From Herbinix sp. (GTDB lineage: Bacteria; Bacillota; Clostridia; Lachnospirales; Lachnospiraceae): a stretch of DNA of 64,000 nucleotides. A program made the translations under genes and the position numbers. Positions 43,028-51,983 of this stretch are shown piece after piece (within the stretch, counting starts at the first letter, position 1; every line of letters begins with the position of its first letter). The stretch covers positions 310,001 through 374,000 of the forward strand of contig JAQSYO010000002.1 of the NCBI GenBank assembly GCA_029256105.1. Direction: 5' to 3'. Below the pieces are notes generated by a model, which saw nothing but the letters and a program-made list of their open reading frames with translations, ran no database searches and had not been told where the DNA came from.

Positions 43028-43093
43028 ATGCCTCATAGAGAAGGAGGCATTTTCTTCAAAAAACAGGAGGCAAAGCCTCCAAAAAAAGGAGGC
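43028..43093 (+). promoter_or_regulatory. Hairpins able to sequester the pyrF ribosome-binding site
   Basis: ATGCCTC/GAGGCAT forms a first hairpin. GGAGGC-AAA-GCCTCC (43066-43080) forms a second, and its GCCTCC arm can pair instead with the pyrF Shine-Dalgarno GGAGGC (43088-43093). Two exclusive structures are therefore possible. Confidence 0.6.
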
Positions 43094-43101
43094 TTTTTAA
43101 T

Positions 43102-44034
43102 ATGATTAACAAATTAGTTGAACGAATTGAGCAAATGAGTGCACCCATTGTAGTTGGTCTTGATCCTATGCTTGATTATATGCCACAACACTTACTTAAC
43201 AAAGCATTTCTTGAAAAGGGAGAGAACCTCGAGGGTATTTCAGAAGCGATTTGGCAATACAATAAGGGAATTGTGGATGCTACCTATGACTTGATCCCTG
43301 CTGTTAAGCCACAGATTGCAATGTATGAGCAATTTGGTATTGAGGGTCTGAAAGCTTTTAAGAAAACGGTAGATTATTGTAAAGAAAAAGGTCTGGTGGT
43401 AATTGGTGACATAAAACGAGGCGATATCGGCTCCACCTCCGTAGCTTATGCTACTGGTCACCTTGGTAAGGTGACGATTGGAGGAAATACCTATCGTGGC
43501 TTTGATGAGGATTTCATTACGGTTAATCCTTACTTGGGCTCTGACGGCGTGCTTCCATTTATTGATGTTTGTAAGGAGGAAGACAAAGGTTTATTTATTC
43601 TTGTAAAGACCTCTAATCCCTCCAGCGGTGAATTTCAGGATCAGTTAGTAAATGGCAAGCCCTTATATGAACTCGTTGGAGAAAAGGTTGCTGAGTGGGG
43701 TGAACTGCATATGGGAACCTCGTATAGTTATATCGGTGCAGTAGTTGGTGGTACGTATCCAGAGATGGGTAAGATCTTAAGAGCACTTATGCCAAAAACC
43801 TATATCCTTGTTCCGGGTTATGGCGCGCAAGGTGGTAAGGCAGAAGATTTAGTGCATTATTTTAATAAAGATGGATTAGGAGCGATTATTAACTCTTCGA
43901 GGGGAATTATTGCTGCCTATAAACTAAAAGGTTATGAAAAATTCGGTCCGGAAGCTTACGCCGATGCTTCTCGCCAAGCAGTAATCGATATGAGGGAAGA
44001 TTTAAAGAAGGCATGGGTAGCAGCAAAAAAGTAA
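43102..44034 (+). CDS. pyrF: Orotidine-5'-phosphate decarboxylase
   Basis: A 310-residue type 2 OMP decarboxylase, the last step to UMP. The catalytic Lys-Asp array is in VIGDIKRGDIGSTS, the substrate loop in VNPYLGSDGV, and the phosphate-binding end in VPGYGAQGG and NSSRGI. The length is typical of the long type. It lies 100 bases after pyrC and carries a GGAGG RBS within a possible switch hairpin. Confidence 0.95.
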   Translation: MINKLVERIEQMSAPIVVGLDPMLDYMPQHLLNKAFLEKGENLEGISEAIWQYNKGIVDATYDLIPAVKPQIAMYEQFGIEGLKAFKKTVDYCKEKGLVVIGDIKRGDIGSTSVAYATGHLGKVTIGGNTYRGFDEDFITVNPYLGSDGVLPFIDVCKEEDKGLFILVKTSNPSSGEFQDQLVNGKPLYELVGEKVAEWGELHMGTSYSYIGAVVGGTYPEMGKILRALMPKTYILVPGYGAQGGKAEDLVHYFNKDGLGAIINSSRGIIAAYKLKGYEKFGPEAYADASRQAVIDMREDLKKAWVAAKK

Positions 44035-44082
44035 ATGTTGAGATAAAAAATTGGAAGAATTTAAGAATGGGAAGAACAAATA

Positions 44083-44127
44083 AAAAACAGGGGAGCATTA
44101 TCAATTGATAATGTACCCCTGTTTTTG
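44083..44127. terminator. Bidirectional terminator between pyrF and the cyclophilin gene
   Basis: AAAAACAGGGG pairs with CCCCTGTTTTT, with an inner CATTATCAA/TTGATAATG stem. A- and T-runs on the two sides fit both strands. Confidence 0.88.
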
Positions 44128-44166
44128 GTTTTCCTTTTTTGCTACCTGCAAACAGTTATATTAAGT

Positions 44167-44697
44167 TTAGCATTTTTCAGGTTCACTATATTCCACACCA
44201 AAGGTATCAACAGTAACTTTCTTCATAATTTGTGGTTCCAAGGGAGCATCGGAATAATCCGTTTTAACATCAGCAACTTTATTAACAACATCCATACCTT
44301 CGGTTACTTTACCGAAAGCTGCATAGGAACCGTCTAAATGGGGGGAATCCTTATGCATGATGAAAAACTGGGAACCTGCTGAATCTGGGCGTTGAGATCT
44401 TGCCATAGAAAGCACGCCAGCGGTATGCTTAATATTATTATCAAAGTGGTTATAAGAGAATTCACCCTTGATAGAATATCCGGGGCCGCCCATTCCGGTA
44501 CCCTCCGGATCGCCGCCTTGAAGCATAAAGCCACGAATAACACGGTGAAACTTCAGACCGTCGTAGAAGCCCTTATTCACTAGGGAGATGAAATTGTTAA
44601 CTGTATTGGGAGCTACATCAGGATATAATTCGATTTTGATGATATCTCCGTTTTGAAGTTCCATTGTTACGATTGGGTTTGTATTTGCCATTTTCAT
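44167..44697 (-). CDS. Cyclophilin-type peptidyl-prolyl isomerase
   Basis: A 176-residue cytosolic cyclophilin that speeds proline cis-trans isomerisation. Family residues are present: FHRVIRGFMLQGGDPEGTG (catalytic Arg and the QGGD motif), SMARSQRPDSAGSQFFI and LDGSYAAFGKV. The start at 44697 has GAGAGGA upstream. No signal peptide is seen. It is a single gene facing pyrF with a shared terminator. Confidence 0.93.
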   Translation of the reverse strand: MKMANTNPIVTMELQNGDIIKIELYPDVAPNTVNNFISLVNKGFYDGLKFHRVIRGFMLQGGDPEGTGMGGPGYSIKGEFSYNHFDNNIKHTAGVLSMARSQRPDSAGSQFFIMHKDSPHLDGSYAAFGKVTEGMDVVNKVADVKTDYSDAPLEPQIMKKVTVDTFGVEYSEPEKC

Positions 44698-44804
44698 TCA
44701 TTTCCTCTCAATTAAAGAATTTACACATTATATGCCTTAAAATGATTGCTTTTGCTGGTAAATATATCATAGTAGGGCATCTATGTCAAGGTAGAGCAAG
44801 GTAA

Positions 44805-46085
44805 TTAGTTTTTTATCCGTATATTATTAATGATAAATTTGCTTTTTGGAAGGGTAGGCATTCTTGATAATCGATAAGTTAAATCCTGGAGCGGCACCTG
44901 ATATTCGATACGAGTTGATAGAAATTTTAAGCTTTCTTTCATTAGTGCTAGCGTAATCATTTCACCTGGACAACGGGTTCCTTTATTGTAATCTCCACCA
45001 CCTTGAGGAATAAAATCGAAGGGATCTTCATTGCGATCACGAAAGCGTTCCGGTTGAAATATATTAGCATCCTTCCAGGTACTTTCATCATGGTTCGTCC
45101 CGAAAATGTCTAATAGCACCAAAGTGTCTTTTTTAAAGTTATAATTATGCCAATTGAAATCATTTCGCACTCTTGCAGCCAAAAAAGGGCCGAAGGGGTA
45201 ATAACGACGGATCTCCTGAATGAACATTGAGAGGTAGGTGTCATCCTTTTGTTGAAGCTTTTCCTTACATTCCGGATACGTATGCAGAGCTAAGGCTCCA
45301 AAGGTGATATAGGTAGCGATTGCTGTAATGGGTCGTAAAATATTTAATAATTCCACTGCAGCAACCTGTGTTTCAAGAAGGTTGCCGCTAAGATCACGGT
45401 GCCAAGCAATGGCATTTAAAGCAGTGTCCTTTGGCACTATAATACGTCCTGCTCTGACAGTACGAATGATATCCCCGGCCCAACATTCTGAGCGATTTCT
45501 TGCATATCTTCCCTTCCAATGTCTGGGTCCGGCGGCACCAAATGCATCAATCATAGCACTCATATCTTGTGATCTTTGCCTTATTTCCGATTTATGCAGC
45601 GGTACTCCAGCCCATTTGCAAGCTACTTGAAATAATAATTTGTTAGCTTCATCAAATAGCACCACCTTGTGCTTACCCTCCCAACGCTTGCTTTTTATCT
45701 GCCATAGGGATGTTGTAAGATTAATAATTCTATTGATTTGAGAGGGTGTCATAATGGACATAAAAAGTAACTTGCGGTGCATATGGGCAGCACCATCCAA
45801 GGTCTGGATGGCTTTTTTACCAAATAAGGTTTCTTGAATTCTCTTTGGCATCGCACCCTCTCTCGTAAACAAGTTCTGATCATAGAATAGCGTAGCGGCT
45901 TCTTTTCCACTGATACAAATTGCTTTTTGGCCCATTAAACGGATCTGAAATAAATCGGAACCATATTTGCGAATGCGATTTGGGATAAATAAATAACCTT
46001 CCATTAAAAGCAGTAGTGAACTATCTATAAATTTTTCTCTTGGTATTGTATTTGGCAATTTTCTGTTTATATCGGTTGGCTTCAT
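44805..46085 (-). CDS. Cytochrome P450, CYP152-like fatty acid peroxygenase
   Basis: A 426-residue haem enzyme. The K-helix ExxR is EIRRYYPFGPFLAAR, the PERF motif is FQPERFRDR, and the haem-binding loop is GGGDYNKGTRCPGE. The short I-helix lacking the usual acid-alcohol pair and an Arg in the helix (LLNILRPITAIATY) recall CYP152 enzymes, which use hydrogen peroxide to hydroxylate fatty acids without a redox partner. AAGGAG lies before the ATG. A P450 is unusual in an anaerobic clostridium, and a peroxide-using type would make chemical sense. Confidence 0.88.
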   Translation of the reverse strand: MKPTDINRKLPNTIPREKFIDSSLLLLMEGYLFIPNRIRKYGSDLFQIRLMGQKAICISGKEAATLFYDQNLFTREGAMPKRIQETLFGKKAIQTLDGAAHMHRKLLFMSIMTPSQINRIINLTTSLWQIKSKRWEGKHKVVLFDEANKLLFQVACKWAGVPLHKSEIRQRSQDMSAMIDAFGAAGPRHWKGRYARNRSECWAGDIIRTVRAGRIIVPKDTALNAIAWHRDLSGNLLETQVAAVELLNILRPITAIATYITFGALALHTYPECKEKLQQKDDTYLSMFIQEIRRYYPFGPFLAARVRNDFNWHNYNFKKDTLVLLDIFGTNHDESTWKDANIFQPERFRDRNEDPFDFIPQGGGDYNKGTRCPGEMITLALMKESLKFLSTRIEYQVPLQDLTYRLSRMPTLPKSKFIINNIRIKN

Positions 46086-46292
46086 ATCTGTCTACTCCTT
46101 AGGATTGAATAATTAGTTACCTTTCCCTATTATTTACATGTTTTTTAAAAATATGATTTTCTTGTAATTCCTGCTTATGTTTTATATAATGTAAGTCAGC
46201 AAATATTAAATTCTCGTAAAACTATAGATTTTATTTCTCCATAATACTTAACAAAAGATAAAACACATACGAAAGGGAGTTAGGACAGATTG

Positions 46293-46697
46293 ATGAGTGA
46301 GGTTTATACTTTTGGAATAAAATCAGGACAACCAACGGCTTTAATTAATATTACAAATGAAGTTCAGAATGTGATAAAGGACAGCGGAATAAAAGCTGGT
46401 ATCTGTGTAATATTTGCTCCGCATACTTCAGCAGGGATTACACTAAATGAAAATACGGACCAAGATGTAATACGCGATTTTGTTATGGAGACAAATAAAA
46501 TTGTTCCAATATCAGATGGGTATCATCATATTGAGGGAAACTCAGCGGCACATATCAAATCGAGTATCGTGGGAGTTTCACAAACGTTGATTATAGATGA
46601 TGGAAGGTTACTTTTAGGAACCTGGCAGGGGATCTATTTCGCGGATTTTGATGGGCCGAGGATACGGAAGGTTTACGTGAAAATAATTGAAGGATAA
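46293..46697 (+). CDS. yjbQ: YjbQ/UPF0047 family protein
   Basis: A 134-residue protein of the UPF0047 group. Conserved residues appear in FAPHTSAGITLNEN, the GYHHIEGNSAAHIKSS block and LGTWQGIYFADFDGPR. Some members show weak thiamine-phosphate synthase activity; the physiological role is unclear. ATG 46293 is preceded by a GGGAGT site and the track's TTG is one codon before it. Confidence 0.88.
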   Translation: MSEVYTFGIKSGQPTALINITNEVQNVIKDSGIKAGICVIFAPHTSAGITLNENTDQDVIRDFVMETNKIVPISDGYHHIEGNSAAHIKSSIVGVSQTLIIDDGRLLLGTWQGIYFADFDGPRIRKVYVKIIEG

Positions 46698-46805
46698 TTT
46701 AAAGAAGTCAGACTAAAATACGCCTTGTCCAAGACCAAGAATTAGGATATAATCGGAATGGATAAACAAAAGCAGACATTATTTATATTTCATAGGAGAA
46801 AATAT

Positions 46806-47573
46806 ATGTCAGTAGCAAGCAAAAAAAAAGCTATCATAATAGAGAATATTAAAATAGCAGAAGATATCTATAGTATGTGGATGAAGGCAGCGGATATTGC
46901 GACGTTGGCAAAGCCAGGCCAATTTGTTTCCTTGTATTGTAACGATGGTAGCAGACTTTTACCAAGGCCAATCAGTATTTGTGAGATTGATCGTGAACAG
47001 GGAAGGGTAAGATTAGTATATCGCATTGCGGGCAAAGGAACAAAGGAATTTTCCCTCTTAAATGCAGGTGACTCAGTAGAAGCAATGGGACCTTTCGGAA
47101 ATGGATTTACATTAGAAGGTAAGAAAGCCCTGCTGATCGGAGGAGGAATAGGCATACCTCCTATGCTTGAGTTGGCAAAACAGTTAAACTGTGAGAAACA
47201 GATAGTGTTGGGATTTCGTGATATAACATTTTTGGAGAAGGAATTTGAACCATATGGCAAGGTCTATGTGTCCACAGAGGATGGAAGCAAGGGAACGAAG
47301 GGTAATGTTATTGATGCAATGAAAGTAAATGATCTTGAGGCAGATATCATCTTTGCCTGCGGACCTACACCAATGCTACGAGGCGTCAAGGCTTATGCAC
47401 TGGATCAGGGTATTATAGCGCAACTATCCATGGAAGAGCGGATGGCTTGCGGTGTAGGAGCATGCCTTGGTTGTGTATGTAAGACGAAGGAAATTGATCA
47501 TCACAGTAATGTTAAGAATAAACGAGTTTGCAAGGATGGGCCAGTATTTTACGCCAATGAGGTGGAGCTATGA
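46806..47573 (+). CDS. pyrK: Dihydroorotate dehydrogenase electron-transfer subunit
   Basis: A 255-residue flavoprotein subunit. The FAD domain shows RPISICEID, the NAD domain GGGIGIPPML and FACGPTPML, and a C-terminal 2Fe-2S site has CGVGACLGCVCKT plus a final Cys (RVCKDGP). It passes electrons from dihydroorotate via PyrD to NAD+. ATG 46806 follows TAGGAG; the track start is 48 bases earlier. Its stop overlaps the pyrD start (ATGA). Confidence 0.93.
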   Translation: MSVASKKKAIIIENIKIAEDIYSMWMKAADIATLAKPGQFVSLYCNDGSRLLPRPISICEIDREQGRVRLVYRIAGKGTKEFSLLNAGDSVEAMGPFGNGFTLEGKKALLIGGGIGIPPMLELAKQLNCEKQIVLGFRDITFLEKEFEPYGKVYVSTEDGSKGTKGNVIDAMKVNDLEADIIFACGPTPMLRGVKAYALDQGIIAQLSMEERMACGVGACLGCVCKTKEIDHHSNVKNKRVCKDGPVFYANEVEL

Positions 47574-48472
47574 ATACAAGCGTAACCTTAGCTGGAATTA
47601 CCTTTAAAAATCCAGTAACGACCGCATCAGGAACCTTTGGTTCCGGTATGGAGTATAGCGATTATGTAGATTTATCAAAACTTGGTGCAGTGACAACCAA
47701 GGGCGTTTCCAGTATCCCTTGGGCGGGAAATCCAACTCCAAGAGTAGCGGAAACTTATGGTGGAATGTTAAATGCTATAGGACTTCAAAATCCAGGTGCA
47801 GATGTTTTTATTCATAGAGATCTCCCGTTTTTAAGAAAACAGGACACTAAGATTATTGTTAATGTTGTTGGTAAAACCACAGAAGAATATTGCGATGTGG
47901 TGGAGCGCTTAGCAGATTGTGATGTTGATATGTTGGAAATTAACATATCCTGTCCTAATGTGAAAGAAGGCGGCATTGCTTTTGGCCAGGATCCCAGATG
48001 TATCGAAGAGATTACATCACAATTAAAAAGACGAGCCAAACAACCAATCATAATGAAGTTAAGCCCGAATGTAACTGATATTGCCGAGATGGCGAGAGCA
48101 GCAGAGGCAGGCGGTGCAGACGCACTATCCTTAATCAACACATTAACCGGTATGAAGATCGATATTTACCGAAGATCATTTCTGTTGGCGAATAAAACGG
48201 GCGGATTATCCGGTCCTGCAATCAAACCGATTGCAGTACGCATGGTATATCAAGTTGCTAATGCAGTAAAACTTCCAATCATCGGTATGGGAGGTATCAC
48301 CAATGCAGAGGATGCGCTTGAATTCATTATGGCAGGTGCTAGTATGATAGCAGTGGGAACGGCTAATTTTATCAATCCTACGGCAACGGTAGAAGTTGTG
48401 GAAGGGATTGAAACATATATGAAGCAATATGGAATACAAGATATCAAAGATTTAATCGGTTGTGTAGGGTGA
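47570..48472 (+). CDS. pyrD: Dihydroorotate dehydrogenase, catalytic subunit (class 1B)
   Basis: A 300-residue FMN TIM-barrel enzyme that oxidises dihydroorotate to orotate. Signature segments are TTASGTFGSGMEY, NAIGLQNPG, EINISCPNVKEGG (with the catalytic Cys of class 1B), and GMGGITNAEDALEF. The overlap with pyrK and its presence next to it identify the NAD-dependent two-subunit type. No membrane segment is present. Confidence 0.95.
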   Translation: MNTSVTLAGITFKNPVTTASGTFGSGMEYSDYVDLSKLGAVTTKGVSSIPWAGNPTPRVAETYGGMLNAIGLQNPGADVFIHRDLPFLRKQDTKIIVNVVGKTTEEYCDVVERLADCDVDMLEINISCPNVKEGGIAFGQDPRCIEEITSQLKRRAKQPIIMKLSPNVTDIAEMARAAEAGGADALSLINTLTGMKIDIYRRSFLLANKTGGLSGPAIKPIAVRMVYQVANAVKLPIIGMGGITNAEDALEFIMAGASMIAVGTANFINPTATVEVVEGIETYMKQYGIQDIKDLIGCVG

Positions 48473-48475
48473 AGA

Positions 48476-48547
48476 AAGAATTCAGCTATGCTGAATTCTT
48501 GGTATATATTAAGAATGAATTCCAGTGGAAATTCATTCTTAATATTT
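48476..48547 (+). terminator. Two stem-loops between pyrD and pyrE
   Basis: AAGAATTCAGC pairs perfectly with GCTGAATTCTT around TAT. Directly after it ATTAAGAATGAATT pairs with AATTCATTCTTAAT. There is no strong T-run, so attenuation or RNA processing is as likely as termination. The rest of the gap to pyrE shows a possible TACAAT -10 near 48710. Confidence 0.5.
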
Positions 48548-48738
48548 ACAGGTGTTCTGAAGCATTTATAGTCACTGTGTGGCAATGCTGGTTAGTGTGA
48601 AGAAAGAGCGTCTTTCCGGCTATTGGAGATGACACATAGCGGCATCGGGTAAGTTCGTATAATAAATCTTAAATTTTTAAGAAGTACTATTATTTAAAAT
48701 AATTTGTGTTACAATGAAATCATGGCAGGAGGAAGATT

Positions 48739-49410
48739 ATGGAACAGTATAAGAAGGAATTTATTGAATTCATGGTGGATTGTGGTGTATTGAGATTCGG
48801 TGATTTTACTACCAAAAGCGGACGTAAAACCCCCTTCTTTGTTAACACAGGCTTTTACCGAACAGGTGCGCAATTACGAAAGCTCGGTGAATATTATGCG
48901 AAGGCAATTAATGACAAATACGGGCTTGACTTCGATGTATTGTTTGGTCCTGCATATAAAGGCATCCCACTCGCTGTAGCAACAACAATGGCAATCAGTG
49001 AATTCTATCAGCAAGACATTAAATACTGCTCCAACCGAAAAGAAGTCAAAGACCACGGAGATACAGGAATACTCTTAGGCTCGCCACTTACCGATGGTGA
49101 CAGGGTAATCATAATTGAGGATGTTACTACCGCAGGAACCTCAATCGGAGAGACAATGCCGATATTAGCAGCGCAAGGTGACGTTAAAGTGCTTGGCCTC
49201 GTCGTATCTGTAGATCGTATGGAGCGTGGACAAGGCAGTAAAAGTGCTCTTTCTGAAATAGAGGAAACCTATCAAATTACAACAACAGCAATCGTAACAA
49301 TGCAGGAAGTTGTTGAACATTTGCATAATCAGTCTTACAAAGGGAAAATTGTAATTGATGATACATTAAAAGCAGCAATTGATGAATATTATAAGCAATA
49401 TGGCGTTTAA
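48739..49410 (+). CDS. pyrE: Orotate phosphoribosyltransferase
   Basis: A 223-residue enzyme that makes OMP from orotate and PRPP. It has TKSGRKTPFFVNTG at the substrate side, FGPAYKGIPLA, and the PRPP motif VIIIEDVTTAGTS. The length is typical for the clostridial type. The RBS is GCAGGAGGAAG. It is followed by a 50-residue membrane peptide gene. Confidence 0.95.
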   Translation: MEQYKKEFIEFMVDCGVLRFGDFTTKSGRKTPFFVNTGFYRTGAQLRKLGEYYAKAINDKYGLDFDVLFGPAYKGIPLAVATTMAISEFYQQDIKYCSNRKEVKDHGDTGILLGSPLTDGDRVIIIEDVTTAGTSIGETMPILAAQGDVKVLGLVVSVDRMERGQGSKSALSEIEETYQITTTAIVTMQEVVEHLHNQSYKGKIVIDDTLKAAIDEYYKQYGV

Positions 49411-49436
49411 TTCAGATGCTAAAGGAGGAATTGTAA

Positions 49437-49589
49437 ATGATGGAGAAAATCTATAACACAATGAAATCAGTCGGCGTGTGGAATCTTGTTATGGGAATTC
49501 TATTGATCGTTGCAGGAGTAGTTTCCGGAATCTTATTGATTTTAAACGGAGCAAAGCTGCTAAAGAAAAAATCCGAACTATTATTTTAA
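49437..49589 (+). CDS. 50-residue single-helix membrane peptide after pyrE
   Basis: This short ORF is missing from the track. It has AAAGGAGGAA seven bases upstream of ATG 49437 and encodes a 50-residue peptide with one helix (LVMGILLIVAGVVSGILLIL), an amphipathic start (MMEKIYNTMKSVGVW) and a basic end (LLKKKSE). It lies 26 bases after pyrE and before a strong terminator, so it is probably the last gene of the pyrE transcript. The function is unknown. Confidence 0.7.
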   Translation: MMEKIYNTMKSVGVWNLVMGILLIVAGVVSGILLILNGAKLLKKKSELLF

Positions 49590-49613
49590 TTTGAATTGTA
49601 AATATTTATCCGA

Positions 49614-49657
49614 TGCCCCAAGATATCTGCAAAGCAGGTTGCTTGGGGCAGTTTTTT
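49614..49657 (+). terminator. Terminator of the pyrE transcript
   Basis: TGCCCCAAG pairs with CTTGGGGCA, followed by GTTTTTT. Confidence 0.9.
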
Positions 49658-49860
49658 AGATTTCGTTGATTACCTTAGCATAGTCTGGTACAATATTAAC
49701 GAATGACTTGAAAGGTATTTTTATAGTATAAATAAAATTAAAGTTAAAACTTAAATGATATAGAGATATGAAATTTGCAGAATAAGCATCTTTACACAGG
49801 TTATTTGAGAAGCTATAAAGCTTGTTAGAGATGCCCAAAATCGGCAGAATGGAGGTAGTA

Positions 49861-50682
49861 ATGCATGATCTAAGCCTTTATGAAAAGAAAATAATAAATG
49901 ACGAGGAATTTCCAGTCCAAATATTTAAAAATCAGATCCGAAAACCGGGAAGCTTCTATCCGGCCCATTGGCATGAGCACATAGAACTTCATTATATACT
50001 TGAGGGGAAGGGTACTATATTGTGCAATCAAAAGCCCCTTCTTGTAGAAGAAGGTAGTCTGGTAATCGTGAATAGTAATGAATTACATGAGGGGATCAGT
50101 CAATCAAAAATCTTCGATGCGGTGGTAATGATATTTGAAATGGATGCTTTCTCAAAGGAGATGGCGAACTGCAATGTGATTTTTCAATCACTCGTCGCTG
50201 GTGATACGAAAATAAAAGAACTGATTGTTTCAATCTACCAGGAAGAAATCGATAAGAAATCGGGATATAAATTGGCGATGAAAGGCAAAATATATGAATT
50301 AATAACCTACTTATTCAGGAATTATGTAGTAGAAAGCCTTTCCGATAAAGAAAGCAGCAAACGTAACCAGAATTTAATGAGGTTAAATACAGTGCTGCAT
50401 CATATTCAAGGGAACTATACAGAACCAATTTCTATCCAAGAATTAGCGGAGTTGATACATTTAAGTGAATACCGCTTTTGCCACTTGTTCAAGGAGAGCA
50501 TAGGACAAAGCCCATTGAATTATACAAATGAAGTCCGTTTGAAAAAAGCACATAATTTGTTGGAGCAGAAGGAAATGACGATATCCGAGGTAGCAATTGC
50601 AGTAGGTTTTCAGGATTATAATAATTTTGGCCGTTTGTTTCGCAAATATTTTGGTTATGCGCCTTCCCATGTTTGGAACTGA
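49861..50682 (+). CDS. AraC-family regulator with cupin sensor domain
   Basis: A 273-residue regulator. The N-terminal cupin (about 20-110) shows HWHEHIELHYILEGKGT and strand repeats that usually bind a sugar. The C-terminal two helix-turn-helix motifs are ISIQELAELIHLSEYRFCHLFKE and the AraC signature MTISEVAIAVGFQDYNNFGRLFRKYFG. ATG 49861 follows GGAGGT. It precedes four sugar-catabolic genes on the same strand and probably controls them. Confidence 0.92.
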   Translation: MHDLSLYEKKIINDEEFPVQIFKNQIRKPGSFYPAHWHEHIELHYILEGKGTILCNQKPLLVEEGSLVIVNSNELHEGISQSKIFDAVVMIFEMDAFSKEMANCNVIFQSLVAGDTKIKELIVSIYQEEIDKKSGYKLAMKGKIYELITYLFRNYVVESLSDKESSKRNQNLMRLNTVLHHIQGNYTEPISIQELAELIHLSEYRFCHLFKESIGQSPLNYTNEVRLKKAHNLLEQKEMTISEVAIAVGFQDYNNFGRLFRKYFGYAPSHVWN

Positions 50683-50809
50683 TCACAAAATTAATACATA
50701 CTCAAAAGCCTTGTTTGAAAGACTAATGGAGAAGACTGTAGGAAAGTTTGTATGTGAATGTTGGTAAGAAATAGCAAGATTATATGTGCTTTCAGCAAGA
50801 TATCTATTG

Positions 50810-50843
50810 CTATTCCTATCATATAAATATATGATAGGAATAG
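50810..50843 (+). promoter_or_regulatory. Perfect 15-bp inverted repeat between the AraC gene and the sugar operon
   Basis: CTATTCCTATCATAT and ATATGATAGGAATAG flank AAAT. There is no T-run, so it may be a transcript-end hairpin or an operator. A second small dyad, GCGCTAAGCGC, lies near 50930. Confidence 0.6.
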
Positions 50844-50975
50844 AGTGAGAATAAATTCAAAATTTGTGCGGTTTGTAAAAAAATGTACATTTACTATGAG
50901 TAGGTGTGCTTGAAAGCAAAGGATGCGCTAAGCGCTCAGATAGTGAGTAAAATGAAATTTTAAGGAGGAAATAGA

Positions 50976-51947
50976 ATGAAGTTAGGAACGTTTTCAGTTG
51001 TCTTAGGAGATATGTCTCTTGAAAATGCTTGTGAATTTTTAGCGAAAAATGGTGTTCAAATGATCGAAATCGGATGTGGCGGTTATCCTGGGAAAGCGCA
51101 TTGTGATCCGGACGTTTTATTAAAGGATGAGAAGGAATTAGAGAAATTTAAGAAAATAATTAAAAAAAATAATCTTGAAATAAGTGCAATCAGCTGCCAT
51201 GGGAATATGGTTCATCCTGTGAAGGAGAAAGCAGATAGTTTTGATGAGGATTTGACGAAAGCAATTCTATTAGCAGAGAAGCTTGGGGTTCCTGTAGTTA
51301 ACACCTTCTCCGGTTGTCCTGGTGGAAGTCCTGAGGATAAGACACCGAACTGGGTAACCTGCTCATGGCCGGATGATTATATGCATATTTTGGATTATCA
51401 GTGGAATGAAGTATTAATTCCGTATTGGAAGAAGAAAGTTGCATTTGCAAAAGAGCATGGCATTCATAAAATTGCTCTCGAGTTACACCCAGGATTTTGT
51501 GTTTATAATACAAACACTTTATTAAAACTTCGTGAGGCAGTTGGACCTGAAATCGGTGCAAACTTTGATCCCAGCCATTTAATCTGGCAGGGTATGGATC
51601 CTTGCACTTGTATCAGAGAATTAGGCAGAGCGGGAGCACTTTTCCATTTCCATGCAAAAGATACAAAGGTGGATGCAAGAAATACCTCTGTTAATGGTGT
51701 ACTTGATACAAGCCATTATGGCAACGAATCTAGCCGCTCCTGGATATTCAGAGCAGTCGGATATGGACATAGCGATGATTACTGGAAAGCAATTATTTCC
51801 GAACTTCGCATGGCTGGTTATGATTATGCAATCAGTATCGAACATGAAGACAGTTTAATGTCAGGTAATGAAGGATTATTAAAGGCAATTGGATTCTTAA
51901 AGAATGTTTTAATGTATGAAGACAAAGGAACGATGTTCTGGGCATAA
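50976..51947 (+). CDS. Sugar phosphate isomerase/epimerase family protein
   Basis: A 323-residue TIM-barrel protein of the xylose isomerase-like (AP endonuclease 2) family. Metal-site residues are visible in ISAISCHGN, ALELHPGFC, ANFDPSHL, FHFHAKDTK and SIEHEDS. Members isomerise or epimerise free or keto sugars. It starts the operon with AAGGAGG. The exact substrate cannot be read, but the partner Gfo/Idh dehydrogenase suggests oxidation and rearrangement of a sugar or cyclitol. Confidence 0.85.
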   Translation: MKLGTFSVVLGDMSLENACEFLAKNGVQMIEIGCGGYPGKAHCDPDVLLKDEKELEKFKKIIKKNNLEISAISCHGNMVHPVKEKADSFDEDLTKAILLAEKLGVPVVNTFSGCPGGSPEDKTPNWVTCSWPDDYMHILDYQWNEVLIPYWKKKVAFAKEHGIHKIALELHPGFCVYNTNTLLKLREAVGPEIGANFDPSHLIWQGMDPCTCIRELGRAGALFHFHAKDTKVDARNTSVNGVLDTSHYGNESSRSWIFRAVGYGHSDDYWKAIISELRMAGYDYAISIEHEDSLMSGNEGLLKAIGFLKNVLMYEDKGTMFWA

Positions 51948-51983
51948 TATAAAAAAATAAATTAGTAAAACTAAGGAGAAGTT

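Noticed and set aside
41177-43100. PyrR-type attenuator before the pyr genes
   Set aside because: No PyrR binding-loop consensus or terminator/antiterminator set was seen; the hairpins involve ribosome-binding sites instead.
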